From the NCBI RefSeq assembly GCF_900324465.2, contig NC_046615.1:20837589-20901588 (forward strand): a DNA stretch of 64,000 nt, written 5' to 3'. The notes beneath the pieces are model-generated. The model did no database searches, was not told the origin of the DNA, and saw only the letters and a list, made by a program, of their open reading frames with translations. Origin of the DNA: Anabas testudineus (taxonomy: Eukaryota; Chordata; Actinopteri; Anabantiformes; Anabantidae). The translations under genes and the position numbers were made by a program. This document shows positions 20,701 through 38,080 of this stretch, in pieces (position 1 is the first letter of the stretch; each line of letters begins with the position of its first letter).

Positions 20701-20759
20701 CAGCTCTGTGTGCCCAGAAACTGTGGAATCAGAGCAGCCGCTGTCTGCCTGGACGTCAT
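17720..20759 (-). CDS. C11orf16 orthologue with an N-terminal VWA domain
   Basis: Seven exons (20562-20759, 19882-20244, 19289-19398, 18964-19111, 18632-18863, 18052-18561, 17720-17943) keep phase throughout and give 594 residues. Residues 1-187 look like a von Willebrand factor A domain: a hydrophobic strand leads to DSSEN, a degenerate MIDAS in place of DxSxS, and later strands read VHLLCADLP and VNVFYLEDLMG. Residues about 250-390 match human C11orf16 (DUF4537): RVLARREVDGFYY, VVEFDHP, LVPGDLVLSPWEPDLRRYGP and VLMWNGCVSLVP. The C-terminal part has the shared WKYWRRTGPEP motif. Function is unknown; VWA plus DUF4537 also occurs in VWA3A-type proteins. The human protein, as I remember it, has no VWA domain. 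The start is the first ATG after a CATTACAG acceptor. The 36-residue linker exon at 19289-19398 is the least certain, though its phases fit only the fused model. Confidence 0.85.
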
Positions 20760-22928
20760 CCTCACACTGTAATGCAAATTAGATTTTCAGCAGGTTACTG
20801 TTTTGTCTGACTAGTAAATTCTAATAAAGTACAATATTCTCTTGTTTTATTCTATTTTATACTTCATTTATTTTATTCTACAGTAGTTATTTCATAATTT
20901 GACATTTGTCTTTTTATACATTTATACTTTTACTACTAATTTTATATTTTATACTATAAATAGTAGCTAGATCTGTGAGTTTTAAAACTTGTTCACATTT
21001 CCGCCACTGACTGTAAATTAATTTTTGCTGTGGTTATTACTGTCTGCTACATTCCTATTGTTGTGTATCTTAATGTGGTCAAGTTAAAGATGATGATGCT
21101 GTTATTGTTGCCTGTCCTGAATTCAAATTACTTCTTTATTACTGAACTATTTTAATTAAGCATCAAAATAGTAGAATGTGCAGAATGTCCTAATTTGGAT
21201 AATGCCCACTATTATAATGGATTATATTAATAGGTGCAGATGTTATTTTAATTCTGCAGCTTCAAATGAACAATTTCTTATCTTAATCTTTAATCACACA
21301 TTATATTTTGTATTATCTGATTCGAAATAACGTTATCAGATAAATGTAGTGGAGTAAAAGTACATTATTTGCCCCTGAAATATTTTACAGGACAATAAAA
21401 AAATAGAAATACTGAAATAAAATAACCAAGTACCTCAAAATACTCATACAGTAGTTGAGGAGATGTACTTAGTTACAATCCTACACCTAAACAGTCTGTA
21501 ATCAAATGTATCCTCCACAGACAATAACAGGAAATACAGTTTCTGTTGTATCACTGTAAACACCACAATCAGTAAAGGAAGGTTTGCTCTGAATTAATAG
21601 TTAATCCAGTGATAAACACTTTACCTACAGTTTGTTCTCAGTCAGCTGCAGACGACACCTTCGCTTCACTGTTGATGTTGGTTTCCCTGGAGAAATGATC
21701 AGAGCCAAGTCAGTCTTGTTCCCGGCCACTGGAGGGGCTGTTCACCTGCCAGTCAGCTGATCTGGGTGCGTTACCCAACACTGCCGTCGTTTTGCTGTTG
21801 CTACGCTGCAGCTGTACAGCATTTCAGCTGTAATTAAAGCTGCTTGTGGTGCCTAAGTGAACATACCAGAGTGAGAAATGAACGCTCTTCTGCTTTACCT
21901 ATGTTAACAGCTTTAACTAACACCTCTTAGAAACAGGCAAAGTTACAGAGCTGGTAAAAATATTCAAACCCAGTCTAATATTTCTAGATTTTTACTTTTT
22001 TTTTGTGGTATTAAGCCTTTAAACACAATATTTCTATGGAGTCCCAGAGTCTCCAAAGAAGCTTCATAACATTGATTTGTTTTTTTGAATGCACAAACTA
22101 AAAGAGGTGAATACTTTTCTCCACAGGTCTATGGGAAAAAAAAAATCATTTAATACTTGTAGTTTGTGTTTGCGTGGGTTGTTTTGTGTTAGATTGTGGT
22201 GAAGATCTAAAAACTTTTAGTTCAAAATGCACACAGAAAGAAATAAATCAGGAGGGGGTCTGATATTATTATATATCTTTAATAAATGAATCTATGCAAA
22301 AACACAGAGAAACTTCACATCATTTGGGATTTTATTTAATATTCAGTGCTGCACTTTGCTACGGTCAGTGAGTGTCACTCTTATTTTGTAAACATTTAAA
22401 GGCAGAGACCTCAATGCAAAGACTAGAAAATACAATACATTATAAAATACAGTAGATAAACAGTTGGTCTGGATGCAGTAGATTGTGCTAAGCTAATCAA
22501 CTACACTTCACATGAAATAAAAAATTATTCTGTTCTCTAAGACTAATTTCTGCTATACATGGCAGAACAGTACTAATTTGCAGGATACAAGAGTTATAAA
22601 TCACAATTCTATCAGAATCTTAAAGTCTACAACACTAACTATTGTAGTGACACTAAAACATGACCACACTCAGTTCATTGTCAGTGCTACATGGTTGTTT
22701 GTCGGGGCGTCTGCTCTCTAAACTGCCCCCTTTATGTTAAAATAAGTGAAGTCATTGTGCATCATCCAACTCACAAATGCAGCAAATGGTTGAACAGGCA
22801 GAGAGAAAGTGAGGATATACAGTATGAGCTGAGAAATCAAGTGTTGCCCAATGAGCCATCCTGTGGATAGAGGGATTATTTTGATTGCTTTGTGTGTGTG
22901 TCGGTGGCGGGAAGATCAGTATCAGGTC
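20760..22928. other. Region between the C11orf16 orthologue and nrip3
   Basis: There is no supported coding exon. The left part should hold 5' untranslated sequence of the C11orf16 orthologue. About 21110-21490 is a dispersed repeat. The right part, from about 22330, is probably the nrip3 3' untranslated region, with TTTATT (AATAAA on the minus strand) near 22330. ASCL3 and TMEM9B, which occupy this interval in mammals, are not seen. Confidence 0.5.
21110..21490 (+). repeat. Well-preserved copy of the AGTAAAAGTAC-type teleost repeat
   Basis: The blocks occur in the expected order: ATAGTAGAATGTGCAGAATG, then TGGATAATGCCCACTATTAT, then CAGATAAATGTAGTGGAGTA, then AACCAAGTACCTCAAAATAC, then GAGATGTACTTAGTTACAAT. 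This is the best of the several copies in the window. It resembles a very abundant percomorph repeat of uncertain class and has no coding capacity. Confidence 0.65.
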
Positions 22929-25795
22929 TCAGAAGTCAGAGGAACTGTTGCACAAAAAGAAAAAGGAAGACAGACAAGTGTTTGGTTAGACTGTAGCACA
23001 CTGTCCATCACAATAGTCTTAGAGTAAACGATACTAATGTTGATGAGAAGAAAGTCAACTTGAAGAAACTAATTCTACTCAATTAAGTAACTGAAAAGAG
23101 TTGTTGTTTTCCACAACTATATATTGTTCTGCCTCAATTTGTGACTTAACTAAATTAAGGAAGTAGTCTTCAGTGCTTCTCACAATGTTTTTATGACTGA
23201 GCAATATCTTAATTACCAGCGATGTGAAATAATTTGCAGCATGAACTATGAAAAATGCATTTTATGCTTCAAGTGAAGCCAAAAACATTTTCACTTTCAA
23301 AAGTGTTTGTTACGATTGCTGGCTGACGGATTAATGATACTGCATTCACATCTTAACTAGCATATATTAACAAACAAAAAGTGTATGTGCACTGTTGCCC
23401 AGAATTTCTACGTGTATCTCACACACATTATTATATATATACATATATATTATTATGTATATGTATAGTTTAACATTTGATATCATAACATGAGTGACAG
23501 ACAAGTGGTGACATCATTGTGACCACCTGTGACATGCACCTTGGTGTATATGCAGTTATTTTATTCCATACTAGAGTTCAAGTTATAATAATGTGTTTTT
23601 TCCACCGTCTATAGTGATTCTGTTTAAGGGAGAGCTGAACAGAGCCACGGACCCCCTGAGCAGGGGCTCTGATTAGCTTTCAGACCTAGTAGCGCTCCAG
23701 TAGCTGGTATCTCTGTTAACCTGGTTACAGCTCTAACACGTACTCAAAGCAGACACGTATTTTACAGTTGAAACTATCATCTTACCTTTCGTTAAATGAC
23801 TTTTTGGCAAACTGAACTTGCTCCCTCACATGTGTCCCAAACACTAACATGTGCTTTTCAGTGTCAATTACACACTGGGAGAAAAAAAAGATGATGTTAC
23901 AACACATATCACACATTTATAGATAGTTAACACAGCCTTTCCTTGTGTTTATTTTGCTTCACATCAAACATCAAACCTTGTGCGAGGTATTGGAGAGGGA
24001 CTTACCTTAAGTGACTTTAATGTCTTGTTACCCAGGGATATCAGTGGCCTGTTACTCTCTGCGAACAAAAGCAATGTGAGGTGAATAATATTAATAGTGT
24101 CAGTGTTAGAAAAAATCACTGGCTACATTGTCAACATGTATAGATCATATTCCTCTTACTTACCCACTATGGCAAATGAGCACATTATCCTGAGTTGTCC
24201 AATACTTAGACTGAGCTCTGAGATGTGACCATCAACACAGATCTTACGCTGAAATTGAAAACCCTCCGTCTCCATTTTGTTCTCCTCCACTAGCTCTTTC
24301 AGTCTTTGGGAGAAATAAAAAAAATCAAATATTCACTTCCTTGAACAAGACGGACAGTGACCTGATGTGAGTCATATGGACAAATATCAGGAATGTTTAA
24401 TCATCTCACCCTAATCTCTCCACGGTCAGCGAAGACATCAGGTTCAGTTTGCAGCCTGTGTCAATCAACACATTCATTTCCTGTCCTAAACACTATGAAC
24501 ACACAAAGAAGGTTGAGATTAAACTTCTTTTCAAGGGGCTCATGTGTAAAACTACCTATACTACAGTGTATGAATACCAGTAAATAATCCTGTTTTCAAA
24601 ATGTAGTACCAAAAGTAAAAAGTAGTGATCTGCAGAATTACCTCTTTTCAGCCTAATGTACATTTTATCATTTAACTATATCTATTGTTGCATCTCAAAA
24701 CTCTGCTTGTATCCCATACATTCCTCTCACCTTGCAGGCAACACAGATAAAATCTTCCTCTTCTTCATCATCATCATCTTTGTTCAAGTTTAACTGATTG
24801 CAGCTGAGAAGGACGTCTCCATTGTTTGGTTTTACTCCACACATGTTCATCCTTCCCCGGGACATCTTTGTTTCCAGCAGCCGCTTCTGCAGAATGTGGT
24901 GTGGCTGCTGCAATTAAACCAAAAACAACAGAAGCACAGTTTTAAAAACATTGTACATTGTACCTGGCTATTTTCATTTGTGACACAGTTTTTGGACGAC
25001 ATTGTAAATAGTCTAAATAAAGAACATTGACTCGTTTCATTTCAGATTTTTGCCAACTTTTAAGCTGTGAAAAAATGTCATTGCTTTTTCATACATCCAT
25101 TTTGCAAAAATGATTTAAAAAGTACCTATAAGCTGCCATAGAGTCAAAACCCTTCTTGTAAGGTTAATTTATTAGTGTAAAAATTTGACTTACTTATTCT
25201 CTTATGGCACCTGTCAAGTCTATCTAAATTGTGTTTTTCCATCCCAAAAAACTGAGAAAACAAAGATTTCAAACATTTCCTACTAATTTAAAACAAAATG
25301 GGTAAAGAATAAAAAACATAAAATATGTCATTTTAAAAATATTATAAAAAAGAAAATAACCAGAACTAAATGCATAAAAATGAAGGTAAATGTTACAAAA
25401 CATGATCATTTAAGCCATTAATTTTCACCTTATAACTCTATTTCTGAGACTGTATCCTAGGTATTTAGCTCTATTATAAATAATTAATATGAATGTTACG
25501 GAGACCATCCTAACTTGCACTGGCCTGTTTTCATGCCTGATCAACGTCTAGAATTTGGAGAAAGTATAAAATAAAAATTGCGTCTGTTACTGTAAATCCA
25601 CTACTAGGCCTTTCAAATGAGGCTCACCCCCTGTTTGGATGTCCCGAGTTTCTTCAGTCCGTCCAGAGGAAGCAGATCAGCTGAGTCTTTATGGAGGAAC
25701 TGGATCGCCTGTTTCAGCCTCCTCTGCTGCCTCAGAGCTGCAGCATCCAGGACCCCCGAGTCCCCTCGGTTCTCCGTCCGCATCCCCGTGAACAT
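22929..25795 (-). CDS. nrip3: Nuclear receptor-interacting protein 3, retropepsin-like domain
   Basis: Seven exons (25628-25795, 24731-24907, 24410-24480, 24164-24303, 24006-24058, 23786-23874, 22929-22944) give 237 residues, against about 241 in human. The start MFTGMRTENR leads into LRQQRRLKQAIQFLHKDSAD and LLPLDGLKKLG, almost identical to human NRIP3. Exon 3 holds VLIDTGCKLNLMSS, with the aspartic-protease-like D-T-G at residues 122-124. SLGNKTLKSLKCVIDTEKH matches the human SLGLQTLRSLKCIINLDKH region. The domain has the fold of retroviral-type proteases, as in NRIP2 and DDI proteins, but this is an ordinary host gene with seven phased exons. Cellular role is poorly known; the name comes from interaction with nuclear receptors. 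An acidic run (DDDDEEEEED) precedes the domain. Protease activity is not established. The tiny last exon codes only SSDF and the stop. Confidence 0.95.
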
Positions 25796-26940
25796 GTCGG
25801 CGGGTATCAGGAGTCCAACCGATCAGTTTGCGTGATTTCCACTTGTGTGCATTAAACTGAGTCTGAGTGTAAAGGAATCACCGATGATGCGCTAAAGAGG
25901 AGACGCCCCCGTCAGGAGCGCATGGATGGAGTCAAGTCAGAAGGTTAGAGTTACGACTTCTGGACACAAACTTCAAAATAACATTCAGAAATGAGAATAT
26001 TCTGGCATTATTGTTCAAAAGCAACAAAACGGTCAGATTTTCTGTGTTCCACTGGTTTATTAGTGGGCTATGGAGACCCAAAAGTGTCATTAAAAAACAT
26101 GAATAAAACTTACTACAAAGAGGAAACGGTTATAAATAATAAAAATAATTTATTAGATATGATATGCAAAAAATTGGAAATAAGCACAACTATATCTGCA
26201 CTTGTTCTATTGCACTGTTCTCCTACTCCATTGTTTGAGAGCTTTTATTTTGACACCAGCTTCCGGGGTATCCTCGGTCTTTCGGTGAGTTTGGTTTTTG
26301 CTTGAACCAAAACACTGAAACAAATACGTCACGTTACTGAATCGTGACTCCCTTAAAAAATAAATAATGTTTTGAAATTTCATGTGCCATCACATGTATA
26401 CATTTGTAGAAATTTAACTACAAGTTGTAGTTAAAATAATTATTGCTAATTATTATTAAAGACTTGTGACTTGCTTCACGTTGGGCTGATTATAACTGTG
26501 GCCCTCCGGTCCTACATATCAGCAGGATTTCCTACATATTGTCACAGCTGTGGAAATATAACATCAGATGCTGTGTGAGTTTTCTCATTTGGTAATGCAG
26601 CCATAGTCTTGTTATTGTGTTTTCTTTATTTGAATGCACATTTGAGAGTATTCCTTTAACTCATGTGGTGTTGGATGCTGTAGATGTGTATTTCTGATGC
26701 GATGCTCTGTATAATGTGTGTTCATCCCTCGGAGCCTCTCTTCACTGCATTGCCCACACTCCTCCTTTTTTTCCCACACGACCTTGTTTCAACATGGATG
26801 CCGAAAAACTCCACCACACGTCGCTGTTTACGTTGCAGAAGAACACATCTGTCCACATCTCATGGCACACAGTGGCTCGGAATGCCCAGTCTCGGTTAAC
26901 TGCTGTCTTGTGTTGAATTATAAATAATTATTTACTTCGC
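25796..26940. other. Region between nrip3 and znf143 promoters
   Basis: Next to nrip3 lies a short CpG-richer part (25860-25930) that should be its promoter. The rest is AT-rich without a supported exon. In mammals the SCUBE2-to-IPO7 segment lies between these two genes; none of those genes is visible here. The divergent layout (nrip3 minus, znf143 plus) leaves about 1.1 kb for both promoters. Confidence 0.5.
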
Positions 26941-27054
26941 TTTTACAGTGGAAACCCCGAGACAATACGAAAACCGACGCGGAATGGCGTCTGCCAGGGG
27001 CCCCGAGACATGAATAACACAAATACATGCGCGAAGGGTGAATGATGGGCGCGT

Positions 27055-27300
27055 CGGCTGACCAATAAGAGTTGGAGTTGCGACTCTTCAGCCAATCACC
27101 GCGCGGGATTTGTAAAAAGGGCGGAACAGAAGTCGGAGTGTTGTGCTGCCATACATGTTCCTGGTGTGTGAACATCGCCGAGCGTTTCCTGCACTGGTGC
27201 ATGGTGGTCGAACAGGAGGAATTGTTGGAAATTTTTCGGAGGTTAGTATATAAATTGGTTTTTACCCAGTGTGCATTATTCCCACAGCCATCTCCGTGAG
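27055..27300 (+). promoter_or_regulatory. Putative znf143 promoter with two CCAAT boxes
   Basis: CCAAT occurs at 27062-27066 and 27092-27096, 30 bases apart, in a GC-richer stretch (GCGCGTCGG, CACCGCGCGGG). The spacing of about three helical turns is typical of NF-Y pairs. The downstream sequence is probably the 5' untranslated exon. The 5' splice donor used was not fixed. Confidence 0.5.
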
Positions 27301-28839
27301 AGGGGAGTGACAGGCTGCGGCGAGGACCCACAAGACGCCTGCGGAATACTGTTATAGCACAAAAATAAAATTGACATTCATCGAGTCAGAATGCTTATGT
27401 TAACATTAATTAGCTCATGGATTCCCCGGTCTTGGTTCCTAACTGTGTCGCTAGTTAGGCGGCTTGAAGCTTCACGGACACAGCGATCGAGTCCTCCAGC
27501 TGTGGTACAGAAACAGTTTAGACTTCCATGTACCAGCTTCAAATAGCTGCACTGTCACTGGCATGGTAAAGTTTCAGGAAACGGGTTGGTAATAACAGCT
27601 AAAAGATCGTCACAGTTATCGTTGACGTAGTTGTCATCGCAGTTAGCATGGTGGCTAACTAGCACGCTCCGTCAGGGCTTATCGGTATAACGCGAGCTCA
27701 AAACGTCAGCTGTGGTATTTTTAGCCTTTCCTGTTCTCGTTAATGTGATAACTGATTCGTTTTAATCCTAAAACAGCGCCGCCTGTTTGCATTTGATAGA
27801 TCATATTTAATGTAAGAGTGACAACGAGGGCATGTCATAGTTAGCGTAGCTAGCTTCCAATGCTACATTCAAATCAACAAGCGCCAAAAACAGCTCTACC
27901 TGACATTAGAGCCTCTCAGGTTTGTTTATACTCATTTAGCCAATTAAATGATAAATAATACTGGAGGAAGTGTACAAATTAGTAATGTTACATTTATGAA
28001 ATGTTGTCTTTAGCATATTACTCTATTAGTAAGATTGTTGGGAGGAGACATTGCAGCTAATTCTCATATCAAGTGTCTACTGAAGCTCAGGTTTGTTATT
28101 TCTACTAAAACAGCTGATATAAACTCAGCCAAACATATTTAAAGACAATACCGATGATAAACAGTGTCAAGGAACCAGCTAATTACACAATAATGTTACT
28201 TTTAGTATGTACTGGATACTTCCTGTACAGTGATAGTAATACTGTGTAGTGGTGGTAGAAGTACATAAAGTAAAATATGGTAAATCACATGCAGGATGGG
28301 TTTTAAATATGTTAACCACTATTGAATGTTGTGCTTATGATAGATTTAATTCAACATGTACCTCACAAGCTAATCACCCAGATAAAGTCAAAATTAAACT
28401 GATTCTGTGAGAATAGAATTAGGTCAGAGACGGAATAAAGATACTGTGAACTGTGTAGTAATGGTAAGTGACATGCAGTAGTTAGAGAGTGTACAAAGTT
28501 CACTGTAGTGCACATGAATGAATCAGTAAGGTGCATGACTGTGATGGGATGTTAACGATACGAAGAGCTGGCAAATGTACACAAACTGTACGTGATTTCT
28601 GAATCCATCTGAGCTACTGATAAAAATACATGGCTCAGTTGGTAGCGCAGTTGTCTACTAACCCCTGGGCAGGTGACTCTTGGCCAAATATTGAATGTGC
28701 CAGGACAAGACATTATATTCACCATCATCATTATTGGTATTATTTTAAAAACTGTCGAACTTGATCACATTTATGACAGACCAATATAAATGTAGTCCAG
28801 ATGTACTTTCTGCAGAAATGTCTCATGTCTTGTTAAGTA

Positions 28840-29025
28840 ATAATGACATAGTTTATTGATCCTCTTGGGGAAATTGTTGTTTGAGCAGCTGCAGTAGATG
28901 ACTTTGCTACTGTTGGGTTTTAGTGTCATAACCAGGGAAACTATATGTAGCCACAAGGAACCAGGAGTCGAGCCACTGACCCTGTGGTTTTTAGATGACT
29001 GCTCTAACAACTGATCCACATGTCA
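28840..29025 (-). mobile_element. tRNA-derived SINE with a LINE-type tail, in znf143 intron 1
   Basis: Read on the minus strand, the head is GTGGATCAGTTGTTAGAGCA, a degenerate pol III A box. A B box follows (GGTCAGTGGCTCGACTCC). The body then runs to a tail reading TTTCCCCAAGAGGATCAATA. The head resembles the common teleost SINE class GTGGCTCAGTTGGTTAGAGC. The tail is the same type as the 3' end of the LINE at 61095. The copy is old and diverged. Confidence 0.65.
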
Positions 29026-29655
29026 CCTCTTTATTTGTCATATGAAGATGTAAACAAGGCTGGATTAATACCTGACAAACATTGTTTAACTATCTAAGTA
29101 CACTCATTTGTAATTTAATAAAATAAATTTATAGCTTTATACACCATGCAAAACACATTTACTGTAATTGTAGTTAACATTTGTGATTTTAAAAGGGTGT
29201 CTGTCAGTAAGGAGCTAATTTACTCTATTTTCCAATTATTAATAATAAATACATTTACCTATATTTATGTTTAGGGTTTGTACTAGTGAGGGAAATTTTA
29301 TTCCAGTCTCACGGGAAAATTCCAAAAATAGTTTCACTTTTACTTTGTTTGCATAAAATCTTAAAAAAATTCCCAATTCAGTTTCAGTTCTTGTTTTGAG
29401 TCTTATAAGATGTTATAATGTTTTGCAGCATCACAGCAGGAAACATACTCAAATAGCCCGCACTGTGCTGAAAAGCTGATATAAGTGACTTCATTGTACC
29501 TTAAAATAATGAATTTATACAAATGTTTATCTGCATCACTAGCTGTGTGTCAGGCAAAGTATCTCCATCCTTGGTGTGTGTTTTTATTGAACTGTGGACA
29601 CTAATATAAGATACATTTTTGTTTCTCCTATGTTTGTCATCCCAGCAGCTAAAGC

Positions 29656-35868
<6,213 letters not shown>

Positions 35869-36439
35869 TGGACTCATGATGGACCACGATTTAGGATCAC
35901 AAACATCTTAATTGGACTATAACAACTAGAGAAATCACGCGTCTTCCTTAATGTTTTTTTTTCCTACAAACAAAATTAGCTTTTACGTGTACATAGGATT
36001 TTGATAACTGGAGTTCTGCTATGCTGTTTTGTCCCTTAACCAAAAACAAGGACGAGGGCTAAATGCTTTCTAATGTTTATGAAACACAGCGCAGTGTACA
36101 GCTAATGCTATTTCTAATAAAAAAAAAAAAAGATTGCGATTGTCTGCAATTTATTTTGACCACCTGAGACCTGTGAAGGTGAAATACCTACAGTACATAC
36201 AGGAAAAGAAAAAAAGAAATGTGACATTTGTATTATAGATTCAGTTAATACAAAATCTAATTTATGAAAGCTGATATTATGTTGGAAGAATTTACTCAAC
36301 TATACTTATTCCAAATCCTTTCTGATCTAATCTACTGCTGTTCTGAGGCAAATATTGTCCATTTTAAATATTTATTTGTCAGCTACATTTACTAGTAAAT
36401 TTGCAGACCAATATTTTACATACATATATCATAAGTTTC

Positions 36440-36680
36440 TCTGTCGTCCAGGTGAAGTTATCTGGAAATAGAATCATGGCAACTGGACTTCCTTTTGTTA
36501 GGTTAAAACTTTTTGCTACTCATCCAATTAGCTTCTTCAGTCTGAAGATAGTTGGTTAGAGACCACAAATTTATGCTCCAGGTTTGGTTTCACTCCACCC
36601 CATGGCCTGAATAGGCTGGTTAGGTGAAACATAAGATTGGGAGGATGTGAAGGACGTAATGGTCACACCTCTGCCCAACC
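36440..36680 (-). repeat. Dispersed teleost repeat, family not named
   Basis: On the minus strand it reads GACTGAAGAAGCTAATTGGA, then GATGAGTAGCAAAAAG, then AAGTCCAGTTGCCATGATTC and CAGATAACTTCACCTGGACG. I remember this block order from many teleost genomes. The GGATGAGTAGC-AAA core faintly resembles a hammerhead-type core of Penelope-like elements, but that is too weak to assign a class. Confidence 0.5.
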
Positions 36681-36860
36681 CCTCTTTATATCACAATAAT
36701 ACTGTGTGCTGATGGATCAGTAATAGAAATGTTTTATGAAACATATAATGCAAAAAAGGGGTGGTGGTATGAGCTTCTGAAATTTAAATATCCGACATGT
36801 TTCTATGGTGATTTTTCAGTATTTAATTATAACTTATTAAACGTTTATTTTATCCAATCA

Positions 36861-37130
36861 AATTGTATTTGTATAGCGCCAAATCATAACAGGGCAAGGC
36901 ACTTTACTGTGTTTACGGTTTAAGACCTATACTAAGAGTATAATGTAAAGAAAATTAAATAGAAAACCCAACAATCCCATTTGAGCAGGTGTTAGGCAAC
37001 AGTGGAGAGAAACAACTCCCTTTAAAGGAAGAACCCTCCAGGCTCAGGGTGGGCGGCCATCTGCCTCAACCGGTCGGGGTGAGTGGACAGAGGAGAGAAA
37101 AGACGGCAGGCAACTAACAATGCATGGGCA
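36861..37130 (+). repeat. Dispersed teleost repeat (TTTGTATAGCGCC type)
   Basis: It begins AAATTGTATTTGTATAGCGC, passes AGAAAACCCAACAATCCCAT and GGAGAGAAACAACTCCCTTT, then CCCTCCAGGCTCAGGGTGGG and CGGCCATCTGCCTC, and ends near GCATGGGCAC. This order is that of a very abundant interspersed repeat of teleosts. It is about 270 bp, has no open frame and is moderately diverged. The superfamily is not certain. Confidence 0.7.
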
Positions 37131-37429
37131 CGAAAAGTAATATTTAAATACACATAAAACAATGTCAAAGTCTTTAAACTATTTTTGGTGCTATAGAGCA
37201 GAGGGCCAGTTATGGCTCATATAGTATTTTAGTTGCATCCTAGAGTTGTGTTTTTATACATATTTATTATGGTTCTCTGGTGGTTTACAAGCTTTTTAAC
37301 CACTGTAGAACCTTTTTATGTCCATAAAGTGCCGTATCTTTATCCGATCTTGTGCAAACGGAGTCAAACTCCGGCTCCTTTGATCACGCGCACCAAACAC
37401 TGAGCTCATTGTTTCCGGGTTTATAATGC

Positions 37430-37720
37430 GGGGCCCCGCGGTTCGCGCCAGATTGCGTGTCGGCCGCCGGTGACGTCACGCCGCCCGAACCCTCCGGGAC
37501 ACGCCCATCTTTCAAAAATTTCGAGACGCGCGCCGATTGGCCGCCCGGGCTCACGTGACCAACGGTCGCGGGAAGTGCTTCGCCACGCGCGTGATAGGAA
37601 GAGGTTCGTCCGCGACTCGTCGGACGTTTTGTTGTAAACATCGTTTTGTTGTAAACATCGTTTTGTTGTAAACATCGTTTTGTTGTAAACATCGTTTTGT
37701 TTTTATCGAGCAAAGACGCG
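37430..37720 (+). promoter_or_regulatory. wee1 promoter: CRE, CCAAT, E-box, four forkhead-type sites
   Basis: The island holds TTCGCGCC (37442-37449, E2F-like), a perfect CRE TGACGTCA (37471-37478), TTCAAA (37512-37517, the reverse of a CHR-like TTTGAA), a reverse CCAAT box ATTGG (37536-37540) and the E-box CACGTG (37552-37557). Four GTAAACA sites follow at 37634, 37651, 37668 and 37685. Mammalian Wee1 is known to be driven by CLOCK-BMAL1 through E-boxes. CCAAT, CHR and forkhead sites are typical of G2/M genes. The sites are seen; their use is inferred. The transcription start is not fixed. Confidence 0.6.
37627..37697 (+). repeat. Four tandem 17-bp units, each with a forkhead-type GTAAACA
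   Basis: The unit CGTTTTGTTGTAAACAT is repeated four times without change, followed by a partial fifth (CGTTTTGTTTTTATCG). Every unit carries TGTAAACA, the forkhead (FOX) consensus, always on the same strand at 17-bp spacing. Confidence 0.9.
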
Positions 37721-37997
37721 TTCGTGTGTCGGTGAGTCACCGAGAAGACGCTGACGGAGACCGATACTCGACTGGACCGACTGTTTTTTTACTTTAACAC
37801 CAAGCCGGGACGGTGAAAACTAGCTAACTCAGTCCGGAGCCATTAGCCAGCGTCGGATGGGCGTGAAGGAGTTCACACGAGTTCACCTTCTCTAGGACGT
37901 GGAGCTGTTAGCTCGCAGCTGCCGGACACCGCGGTTATACCTTCACTTCAAGGGACTTAGGAGTCGAGGAGCTCCGTGCTTTTGCATCTAAACGCCG

Positions 37998-38023
37998 CTG
38001 CAGCAGCAGCAGCAGCAGCAGTA
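37998..38023 (+). repeat. (CAG)n tract in the wee1 leader
   Basis: About eight CAG units lie roughly 60 bases before the wee1 start codon, in the probable 5' untranslated region. Confidence 0.85.
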
Positions 38024-38080
38024 GGGGGTTCAACGCGCTTTTTTTCCCCCGTCGACGAAGCCGGGGTTTAAATCCTGAAG

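Larger units (their letters stand above)
36122..37420. other. Intergenic stretch between znf143 and wee1, repeat-rich
   Basis: There is no supported exon. About 36440-36680 carries a diverged dispersed repeat, and about 36861-37130 carries a second one, each listed separately. From 37400 the sequence becomes CpG-rich as the wee1 promoter begins. Confidence 0.6.

Noticed and set aside
21950-22135. Possible Tc1-like ends (AAAAATATTCAAACC and GGTGAATACTTTT)
   Set aside because: The two ends match poorly as inverted repeats, no TA duplication is clear and no transposase trace is seen; too weak to list.
28628-28700. tRNA-like A box (TGGCTCAGTTGGTAGCGC) that might be a tRNA gene
   Set aside because: No matching B box or acceptor-stem pairing is seen; it is more likely a worn SINE head.
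36440-36680. Hammerhead-ribozyme-like core (GGATGAGTAGC with AAA)
   Set aside because: The conserved CUGANGA and GAAA boxes are not both present, and the stems do not pair convincingly.
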